Source: Aureisphaera sp963669405
GTDB lineage: Bacteria; Bacteroidota; Bacteroidia; Flavobacteriales; Flavobacteriaceae
Assembly: GCA_963669405.2 (NCBI GenBank)
Contig: CAXXHF010000001.1
Coordinates: 124,001 to 188,000 of the forward strand
Reading direction: 5' to 3'
DNA length: 64,000 nucleotides
The position numbers were made by a program, and so were the translations under genes. The notes under the pieces were generated by a model. It was given only the letters and a program-made list of their open reading frames with translations, had not been told where the DNA came from and searched no databases. Below, piece after piece: positions 18,493 to 26,867 of the stretch; position 1 is the stretch's first letter, and every line of letters begins with the position of its first letter.

Positions 18493-19521
18493 ATGAATGT
18501 CTGCTTTATCATGTATCCGTGGGAGGAAATGGATCCCGAAAATGATTCTACGCTAGCTATGATCCAGGAATTTGCGAAGCGAGGTCACGGACTTGCAATT
18601 ACCACACCTGCCAATTTAACCATACGGGACAGTGTTGCGTTTGCATTTTGCAGATGTTTGAAACGTGCCGAAAAAATATCGAACAATCTTAAGTCTTTTC
18701 ATGGCAAGTCTGAATTTTATGATGAAATGCTACCGTTAGCGGGATTTGATGTCATTATATTAAGAAGTAACCCGCCATTGGATATGATCATGCTCAACTT
18801 CTTGGATAGTGTTAAGGATGATGTGTTTATCATGAATGATCTTGACGGGATTCGAAGAGCTAACAATAAATTGTATACAGCGGTATTTGAAGATGATGGC
18901 AATGAAATTATTCCTCGCACTCATGTTACCAAGAATAAGGAATACCTTAAGAAAATTATTAAGGAAGGCCCTGAACGTATGATTTTAAAACCATTGAATG
19001 GTTTTGGAGGCTCTGGTGTTATTCTTATAGAAAAACGAGCGATGAAGAGTATCAATTCGCTTTTGGACTTTTACATCACCAATAAGGACGGCACTTCTAA
19101 TTATGTAATTCTTCAAGATTATATTGAAGGAGCAGAAATGGGAGACGTACGTATCTTATTACTTAATGGACTACCCATAGGTGCCATGCGTAGGGTGCCT
19201 GGGGAAGAAGATCATCGTTCTAATGTAACGGCTGGCGGTCGTGTAGAGAAGCATAGCCTAACAAAAAAGGAGAAAGAACTGTGCCGTAAGATTGGTCCAA
19301 AATTGGTTAAAGATGGATTGTATTTTGCGGGGATTGACGTCATCAATGGTAAATTGGTAGAGGTAAATGTTATGTCTCCGGGAGGCATAACCTATATCAA
19401 TAAAGTATATAAAAGCAGGGTACAGGAAAAGATCATCGATTTTGTGGAAGATAAAGTTCAGGAACGTGTTGCGGCTTTCGAAAGAAGGCAGAAGCTTCGT
19501 AAGCATGTAAGTGATGCCTAA
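18493..19521 (+). CDS. ATP-grasp ligase, glutathione synthetase (GshB)-like
   Basis: A 342-residue ATP-grasp enzyme. The N-terminal part (MYPWEEMDPENDSTLAMIQE) is the GshB-type pre-ATP-grasp domain, and MILKPLNGFGGSGVILIEK near 155 is the ATP-binding glycine loop; DVRILLLNG near 216 and EVNVMSPGGI near 293 carry the metal and ATP ligands. It would join two amino-acid-like units with ATP. No gshA is visible and the organism has bacillithiol, so true glutathione synthesis is uncertain; the neighbours (formylglutamate amidohydrolase-like and DUF1704 peptidase) suggest a peptide-tagging role. First gene of a three-gene operon. Confidence 0.8.
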   Translation: MNVCFIMYPWEEMDPENDSTLAMIQEFAKRGHGLAITTPANLTIRDSVAFAFCRCLKRAEKISNNLKSFHGKSEFYDEMLPLAGFDVIILRSNPPLDMIMLNFLDSVKDDVFIMNDLDGIRRANNKLYTAVFEDDGNEIIPRTHVTKNKEYLKKIIKEGPERMILKPLNGFGGSGVILIEKRAMKSINSLLDFYITNKDGTSNYVILQDYIEGAEMGDVRILLLNGLPIGAMRRVPGEEDHRSNVTAGGRVEKHSLTKKEKELCRKIGPKLVKDGLYFAGIDVINGKLVEVNVMSPGGITYINKVYKSRVQEKIIDFVEDKVQERVAAFERRQKLRKHVSDA

Positions 19522-19534
19522 ATGAAATAGGTTT

Positions 19535-20365
19535 ATGCAGAAACTTTCCATTTCAGAAATAATCCAAAAAATTGAAGTTGAGGAAACCTTTGAAGCGGTG
19601 TCTTCAGACTATTCCTTTACTATTAAAATTGATTCCTATGTTCCCTATGCCTGTGGTGCAGTTCATGATGGACATCAGTTTAGAAAAGAACTTTGGGATA
19701 ATTGTTTACATACTGAATACGATCGTTGGTTTGAAGAAGACCCTTGTACCAAGGAATTTGTAAAAACTCACCCTATAGTAATTGCAGGTTGTGATAGTAG
19801 GTTTGAATATGATTTGAATCGAGCCCCAGAAAGTGCTATCTATGAAGATGCTTGGGGTAAAAAACTATGGAAAAATCCTTTACCAAACGACCAAAAAGAA
19901 CATAGTCTTTCCAAGCACGGTGCATTTTATGAGGTAGTCCATGCCTTAATTAAAAAATTGGAAGATAAATTTGGGGTCTGTGTGGTATATGATATGCACA
20001 GTTATAATTGGAGACGATGGGACAGGGAAGTTCCTGTGATTAATTTGGGAACTGCCAATGTGGATGGGCTCCGTTTTGAAAAAGAAATTGAATCTTGGCG
20101 TTATTCGTTGTCTCAATTACAATTACCACATGACATCGTAGCCACATCAAAGATTAATGATACTTTTCAAGGAAATGGGTATTTTTTGAAATTTATTACG
20201 AAAAACTTTAAAAATACCTTAGTTTTGGCGACTGAGTTCAAAAAAATATATTGTGACGAGATAGGGCAGGTCCTATATCCTGAAGTCGTTTCAGCCATTG
20301 AAAAACAACTGAGGGTTAGAGTAAAAGAGCATGCAAAAGCTTTTTATAGTGCCCACAAAATGTAG
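19535..20365 (+). CDS. N-formylglutamate amidohydrolase-family protein
   Basis: A 276-residue Zn-dependent amidohydrolase/carboxypeptidase-fold protein. Motifs: YACGAVHDGHQF near residue 36 with probable metal His, AGCDSRFEYDLNRAP near 84 (the conserved Asp/Arg substrate-binding segment), VVYDMHSYNWRRWD near 149 with another metal His, and ATEFKKIY near 234 with a Glu. The family cleaves N-formylglutamate, but members in this ATP-grasp/DUF1704 arrangement need not have that substrate. The gene follows the ATP-grasp gene by 13 bases, and the next gene begins one base after its stop. Confidence 0.8.
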   Translation: MQKLSISEIIQKIEVEETFEAVSSDYSFTIKIDSYVPYACGAVHDGHQFRKELWDNCLHTEYDRWFEEDPCTKEFVKTHPIVIAGCDSRFEYDLNRAPESAIYEDAWGKKLWKNPLPNDQKEHSLSKHGAFYEVVHALIKKLEDKFGVCVVYDMHSYNWRRWDREVPVINLGTANVDGLRFEKEIESWRYSLSQLQLPHDIVATSKINDTFQGNGYFLKFITKNFKNTLVLATEFKKIYCDEIGQVLYPEVVSAIEKQLRVRVKEHAKAFYSAHKM

Positions 20366-20366
20366 T

Positions 20367-21530
20367 ATGACGTATCCGGAGACCATTATAGAAACACATC
20401 CCAATTTATTCAGAATTGATGCCAATCTAGATCGATTGGTGAAGAAGATAGAATTGCTCAACTATATCAATCCTACAAATATTGAGCAGGAAAAACGTAA
20501 TTTCTTCTCCTCTAAATACAACTTGAGTCCAAATTTCCATTATCGGAAAATTGATTTCAATGCTCATAAACTACAACAAGATCTTTTTTCTCAAGATATT
20601 GATAGTATTCGTGATGAAGAGACTAGAGCATTTTATAGAGATGTTATTTACGACTATTCGGGTCTTATTGAATGTATTGAAACCATTGGAAAAGGATCTA
20701 AATTCTATTATAATTCCCTGAAATCCTTTGGAACACCTACTGAAAAAGATGTAGAAAATGCACGTTTTATCCTTCACTTTAAGGACGAAGCATACAATCA
20801 GGAAATGTTTCCGGTATTCAATGCAACGGAAGCTTCTCAATATTTTGAAGAATTTACCAGGCGCTATGATTTTCCGTTCAAACTGAAATTTTCCAATAAA
20901 ATTTCGGCGGCAGCTATGGTACAGAACAATACCCAAACGTTGCTTCTAAAAAAGAACCACCGCTTTAGTGCCAATCAATTAAAGGTATTGGCCAATCATG
21001 AAATAGGAGTTCATTTGGTGACTACCTATAATGGTATGGAACAACCCTTGAAGATTTTTAAAAACGGGTTTCCTAAAAATGTAGAAACCCAAGAAGGCTT
21101 GGCAGTGTTCAGTGAATATATGAGCGGTTGCCTTACACTATACCGTTTAAAAGAATTATCATATCGTGTTTTGGCTATAGATAGCCTTCGCAAAGGATGT
21201 AATTTTTGTGACACCTTTGATCTACTTCACAACCAGTACAAGCTGAATAGGGAAGAAGCTTATAATATTACCTTAAGAGCCCATAGAGGAGGAGGGTTCA
21301 CTAAAGATTATTTGTATTTAACTGGATTGAAGAAGATTTACGATTTCTTTCAAAAAGACAAAAATTTGGATAGTTTGTTGGCAGGAAAAGTAGCCTTAGA
21401 ACAAGTTGATATTGTCAATAAATGGCAAAAAGAAGGAGTGTCTGAAGCCATTACCTATAAAAACTTTGCCTTTGACAAGAACGAGAATACCAACACTACT
21501 TTAGAGTTCATTCTTCAGAACTTGAAATAA
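20367..21530 (+). CDS. DUF1704 / QEGLA-motif metallopeptidase
   Basis: A 387-residue protein of the family often called 'flavohemoglobin expression-modulating QEGLA motif protein'. It carries NHEIGVHLVT near residue 210, an HExxxH zinc motif, and ETQEGLAVFSEYMSG near 241, where the Glu is the likely third zinc ligand. The human DUF1704 protein MATCAP is a tubulin carboxypeptidase with the same HExxxH/E arrangement, so this is most likely a carboxypeptidase. The ATG at 20367 directly follows the upstream stop; an in-frame ATG at 20331 lies inside the previous gene and is less likely. Third gene of the cassette. Confidence 0.82.
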   Translation: MTYPETIIETHPNLFRIDANLDRLVKKIELLNYINPTNIEQEKRNFFSSKYNLSPNFHYRKIDFNAHKLQQDLFSQDIDSIRDEETRAFYRDVIYDYSGLIECIETIGKGSKFYYNSLKSFGTPTEKDVENARFILHFKDEAYNQEMFPVFNATEASQYFEEFTRRYDFPFKLKFSNKISAAAMVQNNTQTLLLKKNHRFSANQLKVLANHEIGVHLVTTYNGMEQPLKIFKNGFPKNVETQEGLAVFSEYMSGCLTLYRLKELSYRVLAIDSLRKGCNFCDTFDLLHNQYKLNREEAYNITLRAHRGGGFTKDYLYLTGLKKIYDFFQKDKNLDSLLAGKVALEQVDIVNKWQKEGVSEAITYKNFAFDKNENTNTTLEFILQNLK

Positions 21531-21536
21531 CAATTA

Positions 21537-21947
21537 TCATAAAAACTTAGATCGAAGCTCTGGTGTAGGAATCATACAACTTTCCTTTTTCCCATACCAT
21601 TTATACCTATTTTTTGCCACCCAGTCATATACCCAATTTCGAAGAAAAGTTGGAACAATCATAAAACCCATCATAAGCGGATAAGCACCTCCAAGATGTT
21701 TTGCAATACGTAATGCTGCTGTGGATTTGGTGTAAGCTTTACCATTTTCTATAAAAATGATGGAATCCACAGAAGATGTATCTATTCCATGTGTAAGGAT
21801 CAATTGCTTTCCTGCATCGCTTTGTAATGCTGCAAATTTAAATTGGTTTTTCAGATCTCGCTTGATCACAAATGTAACTGACGAATTGCAGAGATTGCAA
21901 ACTCCGTCGAAAAGAATGATTTTGTGTGAACTGACTTTAGAAGCCAT
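21537..21947 (-). CDS. DCC-family thiol-disulfide oxidoreductase-like protein (DUF393)
   Basis: A 136-residue thioredoxin-fold-like protein. The defining DxxCxxC motif is in ILFDGVCNLCNSSVTF near residues 11-26. The frame stays open to 22016, but the ATG at 21947 (MASKVSSHK) puts the motif at the usual distance from the N-terminus. No signal peptide. The family is presumed to do thiol-disulfide exchange; no target is known. It converges on the DUF1704 gene with a six-base gap. Confidence 0.82.
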   Translation of the reverse strand: MASKVSSHKIILFDGVCNLCNSSVTFVIKRDLKNQFKFAALQSDAGKQLILTHGIDTSSVDSIIFIENGKAYTKSTAALRIAKHLGGAYPLMMGFMIVPTFLRNWVYDWVAKNRYKWYGKKESCMIPTPELRSKFL

Positions 21948-22098
21948 ACAGGTAATATCTAAATGAAGTTTTGAGTCTGTAAAAGTAAGAACTAATTGTC
22001 TTATTAAGAACTTCAACTAAGTTAATACTATCTCAAGTTTTTTTATGGTGTCCATGCTTTGTCCATACTCATTTTTAGGTGTGTAGAGTGAGGAGAGA

Positions 22099-22106
22099 TA
22101 CTTTTG
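22099..22106 (+). promoter_or_regulatory. TAnnTTTG -7 box (TACTTTTG) of the cytolysin-fold gene
   Basis: Exact consensus match 28 bases before the ATG of the 22134 gene; I see no clear TTG element at the expected distance upstream. Confidence 0.5.
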
Positions 22107-22133
22107 GCTCGTTGAATCTCAATTAAACAAATT

Positions 22134-23690
22134 ATGAAAACTTCAAACCATTTTTTTAAACAAGCTACTTTACTTTTAGGTGTTTGTTCTATTGTTTTTT
22201 TTACATCTTGTAGTACTGAAGACGACGGAGGAGGAGGGGATAACCCTGAGGCTTCTAGTATTTCAGAATACATTATAAATCTTGTTTACAGCCCCGATGA
22301 CATGCTGAACGTACAAGATACTGGAGGATTATCCAGTGAACGCACCATTACTTTCGAAGATGTGACCACTTCTTCCCCTAATCAAGGAACCGTTTTAGAA
22401 TGTAATGTGGCTGACTATACCTTAGAGTCTAATTTTGATGACGTGGCCATACTACGTCCAACCAACGGTATTATATTTCCAGGCGCACTTGTAGTTGGAA
22501 ACCAAGGGATGCTTGACGGAGCACCAGATCCTTTTGCTGTTAATCGTTCTCCAGCTACCTTGCGCTTAGATTTACCAGGAATTGGCACAAATGGAAATAT
22601 AACCATTGATGATCCTTCTAAAAATTCTGATGTGCAAGCTGGAATTGATGAGGCATTGGAATGGTGGAATGATAATGCCTATGAAGAAGGCTATGTGAAC
22701 GCAGCCAATTCCTCCTATCAAGCCGCTACTTCATATTCATCTACCCAATTGAGTTTAGATATCGGTCTTAATGCAGAATGGGCTACAGGAGCCATAGCGT
22801 CTCAATTTGAATACGAGACCAATACAGAACGTCGTGTTGCTTCCATGGTATTCAAACAGGTATTCTACACTGTTACTATAGACACTCCCTCATCACCAGC
22901 AGCGGTATTTGGATCTGATGTGTCCTTGGGCCAAGTACAATCCATAATGACAGCCACAAACCCACCTGCTTATGTAGCGTCTGTATCCTATGGACGTATC
23001 ATTATGGTGCGTATGGAAAGTACAAATATGAACTCTTCCATAGACCTAGATGTTGTATTAGAGTATAGCAGTGGGCTAAACAATGGTACAGGTGAGGTAA
23101 ATTCAGAATACGACGAAGTATTGCAAAACTCTACCATCAATATCATTACTATAGGCGGGAATGCAGAAGTGGCTAGTAGTGCTGTAGATGCTGCTAGTAT
23201 TGATGCTGGTCCTGGTGGATTGAATTATATCATAACCGGGGAAAATGCAGTCTATAGCAGAAACAATCCTGGCGTACCCATTGCCTATAGCATCCGCTAT
23301 CTTAAGGACAACTCTTTGGCCAAAATGGGATATACCACAGATTACAGGGTAGAAGAATGTGGTAGTTATGGATTTAGCCATGACGAAGTAACGGTGGAAA
23401 ACAAATCCTATCACGATACCCGCTTCCGTTTTAAATACCGTGGACAGGATACAGATTTTATCTATTACTCTCCTTATTATGAATTGAACCAAGGTGATAT
23501 CTTAAGCAGAACCCCTCCATCTGGAGCACACAATGTAGAAGTAGAATTTGAATATCAATATGGAGCCGGAGGTTGGAATTTCATCGATGATTTTACCATT
23601 GGCTATAACTATTCTGAAAGATGCTATCGCTTTACAGGTGGTAATATCTTAGGCGCACCTTCTGAAATAGATCAAGTAAGTTGTAATTAA
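22134..23690 (+). CDS. Cholesterol-dependent-cytolysin-like (thiol-activated cytolysin fold) lipoprotein
   Basis: A 518-residue lipoprotein. Signal peptide with lipobox FTSC, Cys26, followed by an acidic/Gly stretch (STEDDGGGGD), like the export signals of surface lipoproteins in Bacteroidota. The body follows pneumolysin-type cytolysins: GIIFPGALVVGNQGMLDG near 116, RSPATLRLDLPGI near 144, VFKQVFYTVTID near 239 (CDC: NFKQIYYTVSVD), YVASVSYGRIIMVRMEST near 283 (CDC: YISSVAYGRQVYLKLETT), NPGVPIAYSIRYLKDN near 380 (CDC: HPGLPISYTTSFLRDN). The domain-4 undecapeptide ECTGLAWEWWR is absent; YQYGAGGWNFID stands there. It is likely a pore-former or surface relative using another receptor. Single gene, own promoter and terminator. 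Confidence 0.88.
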   Translation: MKTSNHFFKQATLLLGVCSIVFFTSCSTEDDGGGGDNPEASSISEYIINLVYSPDDMLNVQDTGGLSSERTITFEDVTTSSPNQGTVLECNVADYTLESNFDDVAILRPTNGIIFPGALVVGNQGMLDGAPDPFAVNRSPATLRLDLPGIGTNGNITIDDPSKNSDVQAGIDEALEWWNDNAYEEGYVNAANSSYQAATSYSSTQLSLDIGLNAEWATGAIASQFEYETNTERRVASMVFKQVFYTVTIDTPSSPAAVFGSDVSLGQVQSIMTATNPPAYVASVSYGRIIMVRMESTNMNSSIDLDVVLEYSSGLNNGTGEVNSEYDEVLQNSTINIITIGGNAEVASSAVDAASIDAGPGGLNYIITGENAVYSRNNPGVPIAYSIRYLKDNSLAKMGYTTDYRVEECGSYGFSHDEVTVENKSYHDTRFRFKYRGQDTDFIYYSPYYELNQGDILSRTPPSGAHNVEVEFEYQYGAGGWNFIDDFTIGYNYSERCYRFTGGNILGAPSEIDQVSCN

Positions 23691-23713
23691 TTTTACTAAA
23701 CCTTAATAGAAAG

Positions 23714-23766
23714 ACAGCTGGCGCTTAAAGTTGTGATTCAACAACTTAGCGTTGGCTGTTGTTTTT
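23714..23766 (+). terminator. Long-stem Rho-independent terminator after the cytolysin-like gene
   Basis: An imperfect stem of about 18 bp runs from ACAGCTGGCGCT (23714) to AGCGTTGGCTGT (ending 23759), with G-T pairs and one or two bulges, and a GATTCA-type loop; TGTTTTT follows. It lies between convergent genes, its T tract reaching the mutS2 stop. Confidence 0.75.
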
Positions 23767-25936
23767 AAGACACCTTCTCTAATTCTTCCAAACTTACATT
23801 GGTGGTGAACATACCGTAGTTAACAATGGCTTTCTTCTTTTCAATGCTATCTATGGTGCCAATAGCCCTGCCATCTATCATACGCACTCGATCTCCAATT
23901 TTTAAAGTGACTTTAGGTTTTGGGGGAGGTGCTTTTTTTGCGGCTTCCTTTTCTTTTTTCTTCCGTTTCCTAATCTGGGCTACTTTCTGCTCAACTTCCT
24001 GACGTATGGTATGCTCTTTTGCTTTTTCCTCTTTTTTCTTTGCCTTGGGTTTTGGAGTCTCTTTTTTCCGTTTGCTATTTTCTACCATCACCAATTTCAT
24101 AAGCTCATCCAACAAGCGTTTCTTTTGTTTGTTGTTTAAATAATTGGCAGATAAGGCATCGAATTTTTTACCAAGGGTGATCAAGCGCTGATTGGCATCA
24201 AATACTTCTTGATATCGCTCCAGCTTTTCACGGGCACGTACATTTGCCTCTTCCAATTGCTTGTTTTCTTCCCGTGCTTTTTCCTCTTCTGTTTTTAAGG
24301 AGGCTGATGTTTTTCGTAGTTGAGAGCGTTCTTTTTGAAGATTTGAAATGGTTTTGTCAAAACGCACCTTGCCTCGTTCAATTTTTTTCTTGGCTCTATT
24401 TATAAGCCCATAAGGAATTCCATTTTTTTGAGCTACTTCAAAAGTAAAAGAACTTCCAGCTTCTCCCAATTGGAGGTTATATACAGGTTCCAAGCTTTTA
24501 CTGTCAAACTGCATATTAGCATTGGTAGCATGCGGCAGTTCAGTAGCCAACAGTTTAAGGTTGGTGTAGTGCGTGGTAATGATACCAAAAGCTTCCCGTT
24601 CATAAAATACTTCCAAAAAAGTTTCGGCCAATGCACCTCCCAATTCTGGGTCACTACCCGTACCAAACTCATCAATTAAAAACAACGTTTTGGCATTGCA
24701 TTTTTTCAAGAATTGATTCATCTTTTTAAGACGATAACTATAGGTGCTTAAATGATTTTCGATAGACTGGTTGTCTCCTATATCTGTTAAGATGCGGTCA
24801 AAGAAACATATTTCACTCATAGGATCTACAGAGATGAGCATTCCACTTTGTAGCATGAGTTGTAATAAACCTACTGTTTTTAGGGTGATACTCTTTCCGC
24901 CAGCATTGGGTCCGGAAATAACAATGATTCTATTTTCGGAATGTAAAGCTATTGTTTGGGGAAACGTTTTCTTCTTCAGCTTTTTATTGGCTACCAACAA
25001 TAAAGGATGAAAAGCATCCTTGAGTGTAAAATGCTTCTCTTTTGTTAAGATAGGTAAACATCCTTCTATCTCTAAAGCATATTTGGCTTTTGCATGCCAG
25101 GTATCTACCGTTACCAAATAGGATTGGTATTGCTCTAATAACTGGAGATAGGGACGAACATATTCGGTTAGATCTTTAAGAATACGTTTTATTTCTTCAA
25201 TTTCTTCGTAAAGAAGGTTCGTTAGTTCGTTGGCATATTCCAGTGTTTCCTGGGGTTCTATATAGACAATACTTCCCGTTTTGGAACTTCCCAATACAGC
25301 GCCCTTAATCTTTTTGCGATGCATGGCTCTAACGGCAAGTACGCGTCTGTTATCTACAACCGTTTCGCGTATTTCGTCCAAGTAATCATTTTGAACGTAT
25401 TTAGACAGGGCTTTAGAAAAAGAAGAATTAATCTGTCCCTTTACTACATTAAGGCGTTTTCTAATTGCTGCAAGGTCATCAGAAGCTTCATTTTTAACGT
25501 CTCCAAAGCGATCAAATACTTTGTGAATGGATTCAGAGATAAGACTCGTATACGTGATTTTTTCAGAGTAATTGCTTAAATGCACATAGAACTCTTCGTA
25601 TTTTTTGAAAAACTTTAATAACGATTTAGTGGTTTCTGATACCGAAAGGATTCTTCGGAATCCAGAAACTTCTAAGGTGCTATTTTCAATACCCAATAAC
25701 TTCAATTCATTGGTAATAGCTTCGAAACCGTGGTTTGGAATACCATTGTCATTTTCGAAAGAAGCCGTAAACTCTTTAACTCGGTATAGCTCGGCTATAC
25801 TTTCTTCTGTATCTGAAAAAGGTGTGGTTTTTAATACAGATACTTTTCCCAACTCTGTAATACAGTGGTTTGAAACCTGTTGTAATACCATTGGAAATTC
25901 TAAATCCTGAAGGGTTTTGGTGTCTATTCTAACCAT
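23765..25936 (-). CDS. mutS2: MutS2-type ATPase lacking the Smr domain
   Basis: A 723-residue MutS-family protein. Clamp/core domains fill residues 1-310; the ATPase has Walker A SGPNAGGKSITLKT near 339, LFLIDEFGTGSDP (Walker B) near 420 and IITTHYTNLKLLA near 460. A long charged coiled coil (about 530-650) and a C-terminal KOW-like segment (KIGDRVRMIDGRAIG near 678) follow. It ends there: the Smr nuclease domain of Bacillus MutS2 is missing, as I expect for this class. Proposed roles are suppression of recombination and rescue of collided ribosomes. The start is the ATG at 25936; the open frame extends 47 codons further but overlaps the ung promoter region. Confidence 0.9.
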   Translation of the reverse strand: MVRIDTKTLQDLEFPMVLQQVSNHCITELGKVSVLKTTPFSDTEESIAELYRVKEFTASFENDNGIPNHGFEAITNELKLLGIENSTLEVSGFRRILSVSETTKSLLKFFKKYEEFYVHLSNYSEKITYTSLISESIHKVFDRFGDVKNEASDDLAAIRKRLNVVKGQINSSFSKALSKYVQNDYLDEIRETVVDNRRVLAVRAMHRKKIKGAVLGSSKTGSIVYIEPQETLEYANELTNLLYEEIEEIKRILKDLTEYVRPYLQLLEQYQSYLVTVDTWHAKAKYALEIEGCLPILTKEKHFTLKDAFHPLLLVANKKLKKKTFPQTIALHSENRIIVISGPNAGGKSITLKTVGLLQLMLQSGMLISVDPMSEICFFDRILTDIGDNQSIENHLSTYSYRLKKMNQFLKKCNAKTLFLIDEFGTGSDPELGGALAETFLEVFYEREAFGIITTHYTNLKLLATELPHATNANMQFDSKSLEPVYNLQLGEAGSSFTFEVAQKNGIPYGLINRAKKKIERGKVRFDKTISNLQKERSQLRKTSASLKTEEEKAREENKQLEEANVRAREKLERYQEVFDANQRLITLGKKFDALSANYLNNKQKKRLLDELMKLVMVENSKRKKETPKPKAKKKEEKAKEHTIRQEVEQKVAQIRKRKKKEKEAAKKAPPPKPKVTLKIGDRVRMIDGRAIGTIDSIEKKKAIVNYGMFTTNVSLEELEKVS

Positions 25937-26000
25937 AAAATCGCCGAAGCCAAAAAGGGTTATTTGTTGTAATTTTACGTTTCGAGCAAAAGTACAAATA

Positions 26001-26666
26001 ATGTCAGTAACCATAGAACCGACTTGGCATGAGCAATTGGCTTCAGAATTTGATAAGCCATATTTTAAACGGCTCATTCAATTCGTAAAATCCGAATACA
26101 ATTCTCAACGCTGCTATCCGCCTGGAAAACAAATATTTTCGGCTTTCGATCACACACCATTTCACCAAGTAAAGGTGGTTATTATTGGTCAGGATCCTTA
26201 TCATGGACCTGGGCAGGCCAATGGTTTGTGTTTTTCTGTGGCAGATGGCATTTCGCATCCGCCATCACTTCAAAACATATTTAGAGAGCAAAAAGAAGAT
26301 ATTGGTATTGAGATCCCGCAAAGTGGTAACTTGGAGCGATGGGCCTCACAAGGAGTCCTTTTGTTGAATGCTACACTAACGGTTAGGGCACACACTGCTG
26401 GGAGTCATCAAAACAAAGGATGGGAAACATTTACTGATTCCGTGATTGAACAATTGTCATCGCAAAGAAGCGGATTGGTATTTTTACTATGGGGTGGCTA
26501 TGCTAAACGAAAAGGGGCGAAGGTAGATGGTACAAAACACAAGGTATTGACTAGTGGTCATCCATCACCATTAAGTGCCAATAGGGGGTATTGGTTTGGA
26601 AACAGGCATTTTAGTAAAACAAATGAATACTTAAAGGAAATAGGGGAAACCCCAATAGTGTGGTAA
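26001..26666 (+). CDS. ung: Uracil-DNA glycosylase
   Basis: A 221-residue family 1 UDG that removes uracil from DNA. The water-activating loop GQDPYHGPGQANGLCFSV is near residues 62-79 and the Leu-intercalation loop HPSPLSANRG near 186-195. The start is the ATG at 26001 (MSVTIEPTWHEQL); the frame is open 28 codons upstream but those overlap the divergent mutS2 promoter. Normal length for the family. Confidence 0.97.
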   Translation: MSVTIEPTWHEQLASEFDKPYFKRLIQFVKSEYNSQRCYPPGKQIFSAFDHTPFHQVKVVIIGQDPYHGPGQANGLCFSVADGISHPPSLQNIFREQKEDIGIEIPQSGNLERWASQGVLLLNATLTVRAHTAGSHQNKGWETFTDSVIEQLSSQRSGLVFLLWGGYAKRKGAKVDGTKHKVLTSGHPSPLSANRGYWFGNRHFSKTNEYLKEIGETPIVW

Positions 26667-26693
26667 AGAATTGTTTAGTAAGGGAGAAGATTT

Positions 26694-26801
26694 CTATTCT
26701 TCCTCTGGCTGTTCGGGCTCAACAATTTTATTGCAACTGAACTGTAATAGTAGAAAGTTCGTTACTAAAAGCCCCCCCAAAACGATTAAAAAAGTGGTCA
26801 T
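26694..26801 (-). CDS. Candidate 35-residue membrane microprotein
   Basis: An ATG-to-TAG frame of 35 codons in the 200-bp gap between ung and the 26868 gene. The predicted peptide has a hydrophobic segment at residues 3-20 (FLIVLGGLLVTNFLLL), then FSCN, and an acidic tail (VEPEQPEEE). That is the shape of a single-pass membrane peptide or tiny lipoprotein. The rest of the gap shows no other plausible gene; the plus-strand frame here has no such pattern. The call rests on composition alone. Confidence 0.4.
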   Translation of the reverse strand: MTTFLIVLGGLLVTNFLLLQFSCNKIVEPEQPEEE

Positions 26802-26867
26802 ACTTCTTACATTTTACATACGTAAGACGCAGGGGAGCAAAAAAGGTTGCGCTTTTTTCAAAAAAAA

